A stretch of DNA of 64,000 nucleotides. It comes from Pseudodesulfovibrio sp. (lineage in GTDB: Bacteria; Desulfobacterota; Desulfovibrionia; Desulfovibrionales; Desulfovibrionaceae). Position numbers and translations under genes: made by a program. The stretch's first letter is position 1, and every line of letters begins with the position of its first letter. Below, piece after piece: positions 59,237-64,000 of the stretch. Location of the stretch: NCBI GenBank assembly GCA_022712855.1, contig JAFLJT010000310.1, positions 1 through 64,000 on the forward strand. The letters are read 5' to 3'. The notes beneath the pieces are model-generated. The model searched no databases and was not told the origin of the DNA. It worked only from the letters and a program-made list of their open reading frames with translations.

Positions 59237-60640
59237 ATGAACAAGACTTCTGGGACAACCTCCAAGACTGTCGTATTTTTCCCGATACATCAGCCTTCCG
59301 CACGGGAAATGTTGCTGACCGCCAAGGCTTTGGTCGATCAAGGTGGGTGCGCCCATTTTCTTGTTATCAATGAGGTCGTAGAGCAAGAGATTGCTCATGT
59401 CGGCTCTTGGTTGGAACGGACGAATCTGTTTGAGGAGCCCCCCCTGCAAATGCGAGGCGGCAGCATGCTGCTCTCTCTAAAAACAATAATTGTCAAGACA
59501 TGGCTTGGCGGTCTGCTTCACACCTTATTGGGGCGAAAAAGCCTGAAGCAGATGGTACAAACTGATTTGGCTCGCCTGACCAAAGAGTATCTAGTTATCT
59601 CACAGGTCCTGGAGAAGATTAATCCAGGTGCTGTCGGACTTGTGGCGGATAGATATAGCCATTATGAGCCTGCCGTCCTTAAATGGTGTGAGGTGCATGG
59701 CGTTCCGTCATTCATCCTGCCCGTTGCAATCCTTGCCGGGCCGGAAGATATTCCCCTTCTCCGCACGGGTGAACAATTCCGTGCCTCTGATTATCCTGAT
59801 TTGGTTGAAAGGTTTCCGCAGCAGCGAGCACTCAACTCGATCAAGGGATGGGATTGTTTCTACTACCCACCATGGAGGATGCTTGCTCTTCATGAGTTCG
59901 GTACTCTTTCAAGCCAACCATGGGTTGTGGGAGGAGGTTTGAGCACGAAGGTCCTGGTGGAAGGAAATAATGCTCGTGACATTCTTCTCCGACATGGTTG
60001 CCCGGAAGAGAAGATCGCTGTGACGGGGATGGCTTGCCATGATGCCATGCATACGGCTTATATCGATAGGGGAGCATTGAAGCACGACATCAGGGAGGAG
60101 TATGGTATTGCAGAAGGAGAAAAGATACTCATCTACTCTCTCCCACCGTACTATGTTCACGACATGATGACGAAGGATGAGGAGCGCGCCGATATTGATG
60201 ATGTGTTCTCCATGATCCAGGAGTTACCGGTGAAATGCCTTGTCTCCCTACACCCCAAGCAGTCCCGAAAGGATTACGAATTTCTTGAAAAGAAATATGG
60301 TGTTCATATTCTTAATCAGCAATTGAATCATGTTCTTCCCGCTGCGGATGTCTTCCTGGTTGGAGGGCTTTCATCGACCCTAATGTGGGCGATTCTTTGT
60401 GCTATCCCGACATTTGTGAAGTCTGCTTTTGATATAAAGTTTAGGTATTACGATAAGGCAGGGCTTGATTATTTCCAGAGCACTATTGAATTGCGAGCCA
60501 AACTAGATAGTTTGTTAAGTAATGAGACTTTATATCAGGAAGAGGTGGAACGCTTGGGTGAAGTCGCACCGTACATGGGGCGTTTTGACGGGAATTGTCG
60601 GCAACGGATAGTTAATTTGATGCTGGCCCCAATAGCATAA
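59237..60640 (+). CDS. GT-B-like glycan protein, paralogue 1
   Basis: 467 residues. An N-terminal Rossmann-like part (TVVFFPIHQPSAREMLLTAKALVDQ) and a C-terminal part with KILIYSLPPYYVHDMM, KCLVSLHPKQSRKDYEFLEKKYGVHIL and LPAADVFLVGGLSSTLMWAILCAIP. This is the two-domain plan of GT-B enzymes, near the CDP-glycerol/capsule-type or nonulosonate-transferring group, where an HPKQ-type block and an S-S-T block bind the donor. The neighbour at 60650-62074 is a paralogue. It probably transfers the CMP-activated nonulosonate, or one of its two forms; unproven. Confidence 0.55.
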   Translation: MNKTSGTTSKTVVFFPIHQPSAREMLLTAKALVDQGGCAHFLVINEVVEQEIAHVGSWLERTNLFEEPPLQMRGGSMLLSLKTIIVKTWLGGLLHTLLGRKSLKQMVQTDLARLTKEYLVISQVLEKINPGAVGLVADRYSHYEPAVLKWCEVHGVPSFILPVAILAGPEDIPLLRTGEQFRASDYPDLVERFPQQRALNSIKGWDCFYYPPWRMLALHEFGTLSSQPWVVGGGLSTKVLVEGNNARDILLRHGCPEEKIAVTGMACHDAMHTAYIDRGALKHDIREEYGIAEGEKILIYSLPPYYVHDMMTKDEERADIDDVFSMIQELPVKCLVSLHPKQSRKDYEFLEKKYGVHILNQQLNHVLPAADVFLVGGLSSTLMWAILCAIPTFVKSAFDIKFRYYDKAGLDYFQSTIELRAKLDSLLSNETLYQEEVERLGEVAPYMGRFDGNCRQRIVNLMLAPIA

Positions 60641-60649
60641 CCCTTCTGT

Positions 60650-62074
60650 ATGAATATGACTGATAAAATGAGATATATCCTGTTTTTCCCCACTTACCCT
60701 GTGGCTGTTCACGAGATGATTCTCATCGCACGAGAAGTTGCCAAGCGGGATGTGACACCATTATTCCTGATAACCAATCAAGATGCGTCTGATGCCATGC
60801 CTCCGAAAGAGGCGTGGTTTGAGACGGTTGAATTAGAATTCACGCCAAGGAAAAACAGTAAACACGCCCCGAACCTTATCGGAAAGGTGAAACAGCAAAT
60901 TGCTCGTATCCCATGGGTAGATGAGTTGTGGTCACGAAGATACAGCGTACGCACGTGGAATAATTTGGATGCATTGGTCAAAGACGAAGTAGTACAACTC
61001 AAACGGGAATATGAACGCCTTGAGAAAGCTCTGGGTGGATATGACATCCTGGCAGTCACAACAAATGCAGTGGATAGAACGGTTAACTATTCACAACCGC
61101 TATTTAAGCTTTGCAGGGAAGAGGGAATTCCGTGTTGCCTTCCTCCTATTTTTCAGACTGTTCGTGATGATACGCCACCTCCAAACGGGCAGTTGAGTTC
61201 TTACCTCTTTTCCGGTTTGCTGGAAAAATATGAATACATGGGGTGGCGTGACTCCAGCGGACGAATTGGTTTTAAGGTTCCGCCCTACAAGTTGATCGCC
61301 ATGGATACTCTCGGGATGCTTCCAGACCGATATGGAATCCGGTACGGAGTCTCTCCTTATATATTTGTCGAAGGAGAGAATGGTAAGAATATTAGGCTGG
61401 AAATGGGACACCCTGTTAATAGGGTCATTGTCACCGGAATGGCCAGCCTGGATAAGTTGCATACGACATTGGCCGGAAAAAGTGACCTGCGGCATGTTAT
61501 TGAAGACAAGTATGGCGTGCAGAAAGACGACAGAATCTTGATCGTGGCTCTTCCGCAGGGCTATGCACATGGAACCGTGACCCTGGAAGAAGAACAAGAG
61601 AATTTTGACAACCTGTTCGAAATGTTGCGTGGCGTTCCGGCAAAGCTACTGGTATCTCTTCATCCGAGAGTCAGACTGTCAGATTATGCGTATATAGAGC
61701 GAAAATACGGAGTGCGATTGTTGGAAGAGCGACTCTACAATATACTTCCTGTTGCGGATTTGTTTTTAGCCGACTGGAGTTCAACTACGTTGATGTGGGG
61801 GGTGTTATGTCAGATCCCGACATTTGGCTACATCTCTCCGTCTAGCGTTGACGAAATCATGCACGGTCTGCCGGATGTATTTATGAGCTCGGACATAGAA
61901 GCTCTTGGCGATGAGATTTACCGGGCGTGCTCGTTTGACGAGGTATATGGCAGGCATGTAGAGCGATCGATAGCCGATGCTGCAATATGGGATGTATTTG
62001 ATGGAAAGAGTACTGCAAGAATCGCAGATAATGTCATTAAGCTTGCAGGAATTGACGGTAATTATGCTGGCTAG
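60650..62074 (+). CDS. GT-B-like glycan protein, paralogue 2
   Basis: 474 residues. YILFFPTYPVAVHEMILIAREVAKR opens it; the C-terminal part has RILIVALPQGYAHGTV, KLLVSLHPRVRLSDYAYIERKYGVRLL and LPVADLFLADWSSTTLMWGVLCQIP, matching 59237-60640 block for block. Also shared is EGENGKNIRLEMGHPVNRVIVTGMASLDKLH against EGNNARDILLRHGCPEEKIAVTGMACHDAMH. Two paralogues fit the two amidination modules in number. Function inferred as glycosyltransferase only. Confidence 0.55.
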   Translation: MNMTDKMRYILFFPTYPVAVHEMILIAREVAKRDVTPLFLITNQDASDAMPPKEAWFETVELEFTPRKNSKHAPNLIGKVKQQIARIPWVDELWSRRYSVRTWNNLDALVKDEVVQLKREYERLEKALGGYDILAVTTNAVDRTVNYSQPLFKLCREEGIPCCLPPIFQTVRDDTPPPNGQLSSYLFSGLLEKYEYMGWRDSSGRIGFKVPPYKLIAMDTLGMLPDRYGIRYGVSPYIFVEGENGKNIRLEMGHPVNRVIVTGMASLDKLHTTLAGKSDLRHVIEDKYGVQKDDRILIVALPQGYAHGTVTLEEEQENFDNLFEMLRGVPAKLLVSLHPRVRLSDYAYIERKYGVRLLEERLYNILPVADLFLADWSSTTLMWGVLCQIPTFGYISPSSVDEIMHGLPDVFMSSDIEALGDEIYRACSFDEVYGRHVERSIADAAIWDVFDGKSTARIADNVIKLAGIDGNYAG

Positions 62075-62191
62075 ACTCAAAGCGCAATTATTGCAAGAAT
62101 GAATGGTGGGATTTGAAGGAACAGTCTTTCTTCGTGAAGAGTAGCAAAGCAGTGTCATACATATTCAATGAATCAACAGCTGGAAGCACAT

Positions 62192-63196
62192 ATGACAAAT
62201 TATCTGGAAACCAAGACCAACCCACACCTGAAGAGCATTGTCATTCGGGATCCCGGGCCTTTATTTATCGAGCATTTCGGCGAAGCCTATACCACATACC
62301 GAGAGCTGTGGGCAAAGTGTGGCACCGGTCAGGAGGCGCCGAAGTTTCCGATTCATCTGGATCTGGATTTCGTTGATGCCTGCAATCTTCGTTGCCGGTT
62401 TTGCATGGAGCATGAGCGAGGATGGACAGGGGCAAAAATGAATCCAGAGTTGCTAACCAAAATTCTTACCGAAGCCAATCAGCATGAATCCTTTTATTCA
62501 TTGAATCTAGCTCCGACGACGGAAGCGTTCTACTCACCGAAAGAATTTATTAAAACTTTGGATATTATTGAAGAGTTTGAGCGCCCGTTAGATATATTTC
62601 TGCACACAAATGCAGTGGGGTTGAAGGGTAAGGTTGTGGATCGCCTGTTGAATAGTCGGGCAACCTGGATCTGTGCGTCCATGGAGGGTCTTTCCAATGA
62701 AGCCTATCAGGAAATGTGCGGGGTCCCTATTGATGCTGCTCGTGACAATCTGATTGCGTTTGTGAAGGCTCGAGATGCTGCAGGTCGGGTCTTTCCCCGG
62801 GTGCGTCTGAGTATGGTGGTTGGCCCATCTAATCATCATGAGCGGGATGCATTTATCGAATTCTGGGAGCCGTATGTGGATATTATCGAATTTCAAGACA
62901 TCGAAGCCACTCCGGCAATGATGGAAGGACTGCCTTACCGACGGCTCGATCCCATGCCGTGCTCTGATCCTATGCGGAGAATGTTGATCCGTCCCGAAGG
63001 TGACGTATATCCTTGCTGCGCATTCCCGCCTCACAGAGGGGAGGTACAATTGGGCAGTGTCGTTGAGCGGACTATAGAGTCCATCTGGCAGGGATCAATG
63101 CTTGAGCGTCTTCGCAAAGGAATGGCAGGCGGTAACTTGAAGGAGTTTCCGTCATGTCATGCCTGCATAAATAGTCATTATGAGTACAGTGAATGA
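62192..63196 (+). CDS. Radical SAM/SPASM-type protein of the glycan locus
   Basis: 334 residues from ATG 62192 (GGAAG upstream; a start at 62168 is possible). LDLDFVDACNLRCRFCMEHERGW gives the CX3CX2C cluster (about 66-73). A TIM-barrel part includes IFLHTNAVGLKGKVVDRLL and WICASMEGLSNEAYQEMCG. The C-terminus has CSDPMRRMLIRPEGDVYPCCAFPP and FPSCHACINSH, a SPASM-like auxiliary cluster. Such enzymes in glycan loci can carry out sugar or nucleotide-sugar radical chemistry such as epimerisation or dehydration. Substrate unknown. Confidence 0.82.
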   Translation: MTNYLETKTNPHLKSIVIRDPGPLFIEHFGEAYTTYRELWAKCGTGQEAPKFPIHLDLDFVDACNLRCRFCMEHERGWTGAKMNPELLTKILTEANQHESFYSLNLAPTTEAFYSPKEFIKTLDIIEEFERPLDIFLHTNAVGLKGKVVDRLLNSRATWICASMEGLSNEAYQEMCGVPIDAARDNLIAFVKARDAAGRVFPRVRLSMVVGPSNHHERDAFIEFWEPYVDIIEFQDIEATPAMMEGLPYRRLDPMPCSDPMRRMLIRPEGDVYPCCAFPPHRGEVQLGSVVERTIESIWQGSMLERLRKGMAGGNLKEFPSCHACINSHYEYSE

Positions 63197-63255
63197 CGAT
63201 TAACCGGAGTGCGTGGCTTGTACGAGATGTATATAGGCTGTGAAGGGGGACTTTG

Positions 63256-63792
63256 ATGATACAAAGGCTGTACTGGTTCTGGAAAATTCCACGGCTCGGG
63301 CCCGATATTTTGACGACGCATTTCCTTTTGTATTTTAAGAAGACTGCTCGTTGGATTTGCGCTAGGAAGTTCAAAAAATTTGGGGCGGGGTCTGAATTCA
63401 GGCCTTTTGCTTATGCCGTTGAAACACACCGGATATCCATAGGAAATAACGTCACGATCCGCTCCGGAACCCACCTGTATTCAAACGACTTGCAGCGAGG
63501 GGCGATCACCATCGAGGACGATGTTGCAATAGGTTCTGGAGTTCACGTCTATACTGATAACCATAAATATGATGATCCGGGAGTGCCGATTCAGGACCAA
63601 GGGTATCATTACGCCCCAGTCCGTATTTGCAAAGGGGCCTGGATCGGAGCCGGGGCTATTATTCTTTGTGGCGTGACTGTCGGCCAGAACGCAGTCGTCG
63701 GAGCCGGTTCCGTCGTTACGAAAGACGTTCCGGATTATTCCGTAGCTGTAGGTGTGCCCGCCAAGGTTATTAAAAAGGTCACGAGGGGATGA
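63256..63792 (+). CDS. Hexapeptide-repeat acetyltransferase 2
   Basis: 178 residues from ATG 63256 (AAGGGGG upstream). The beta-helix runs ISIGNNVTIRSGTHLYSN, IEDDVAIGSGVHVYTDNHKYDDPGVPI with the catalytic-type His, ICKGAWIGAGAIILCGVTVGQNAVVGAGSVVTKDV and VGVPAKVIKKV. Same group as 39318-39938. Likely O- or N-acetylates the sugar or the finished glycan. Last clear gene of the plus-strand run. Confidence 0.85.
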   Translation: MIQRLYWFWKIPRLGPDILTTHFLLYFKKTARWICARKFKKFGAGSEFRPFAYAVETHRISIGNNVTIRSGTHLYSNDLQRGAITIEDDVAIGSGVHVYTDNHKYDDPGVPIQDQGYHYAPVRICKGAWIGAGAIILCGVTVGQNAVVGAGSVVTKDVPDYSVAVGVPAKVIKKVTRG

Positions 63793-64000
63793 ATACTTCC
63801 AGTCCTTTCAGGCTTGCCTTTCCCTCTTTGGATGATGAGGCAATTTATTTCCATACCAGTACAATGGTTGTTCCTAATATACTTACTATTATTTGTAGAT
63901 AAACGGCGATATTTAAGACTTGGAAGTCTCTATGGCGATCAATTGTGAAGAGTTGCTCATTGTTCCGTACGAGCTTGCGAAACGCCTTGCCAAAAACTGA
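63793..64000. other. Right edge, no supportable gene
   Basis: 208 bases, AT-rich, after the acetyltransferase. A short frame may open near 63933 and run toward the edge, but it is too short to judge. Confidence 0.3.

Noticed and set aside
1..64000. CRISPR array or cas genes
   Set aside because: No regularly spaced direct repeats of 25-40 bases and no Cas protein motifs were seen; the only phased repeats are the octamers and iterons described.
1..64000. Complete insertion sequence
   Set aside because: No transposase with DDE or HUH features was recognised; the 24-bp repeats at 24765 and 30783 have no transposase between them.

Overview
The window looks like a Desulfovibrio-type deltaproteobacterial chromosome. 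This is an inference from the nonulosonate/surface-glycan gene set, the small wHTH regulator found at such loci, and the dCache chemoreceptor with CheW. No rRNA, ribosomal or full-length tRNA gene is present to confirm it. The left half (1-30.3 kb) is an accessory region and the right half (30.8-63.8 kb) is a surface-glycan locus.

Accessory region. Three copies of the 3' half of a tRNA-Asp(GTC) gene lie in direct orientation at about 9.7, 24.4 and 29.1 kb. They divide the region into a tandem array of integrated elements. Element A (off-window left to 9.7 kb) has a cut-off integrase and excisionase, a replication-initiator-like gene, a Gabija-like OLD nuclease/UvrD helicase pair, and a PRTase-like/NADAR/membrane operon. 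Element B (9.7-24.4 kb) looks like a phage satellite. Its minus-strand core (integrase, HTH/AlpA-like protein, replication initiator with 11-bp phased iterons, small partner protein) carries a cargo of defence-type genes: Beta protein with an sce7726-type nuclease, a Zn-ribbon/YozE-like protein, a nucleotidyl-cyclase-like protein with a putative nuclease partner, AbiV, a pentapeptide ion channel, and a PIN-like protein. A repressor gene with two matching 18-bp operators is also present. Element C (24.4-29.1 kb) keeps only the C-terminus of its integrase and a decayed right att site, and now contains a PAS-LuxR regulator, a chemoreceptor and CheW. Beyond it lie broken remnants of a histidine kinase and a DNA methyltransferase.

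Glycan locus. A minus-strand cassette (FkbH-like protein, ACP, methyltransferase, VOC protein, MBOAT, SGNH-like protein; 30.8-36.8 kb) could make and transfer an acyl, perhaps O-methyl-glyceryl, group. After galE and a legC-like aminotransferase comes a minus-strand block with asparagine synthase, a methyltransferase, three GT4 glycosyltransferases and an acetyltransferase. A long plus-strand operon-like run (46.3-63.8 kb) then encodes a wHTH regulator, an ABC flippase, the GDP-linked legionaminate-type pathway (LegB, LegI, LegG, PtmE, LegF), two consecutive HisF/HisH/N-acetyl-sugar amidotransferase modules (the first with HisF and HisH fused), two paralogous GT-B-like proteins, a radical SAM/SPASM protein and an acetyltransferase. 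The likely product is an acetamidino-modified, acylated nonulosonate for flagellin, O-antigen or capsule.

The best candidates for undescribed biology are the cyclase-like/nuclease-like gene pair (13.5-15.2 kb), the PRTase-NADAR-membrane operon with an adjacent structured RNA (6.9-9.5 kb), the convergent Beta/sce7726 pair (10.3-12.0 kb), and the duplicated amidination module with a HisF-HisH fusion (53.7-59.2 kb).
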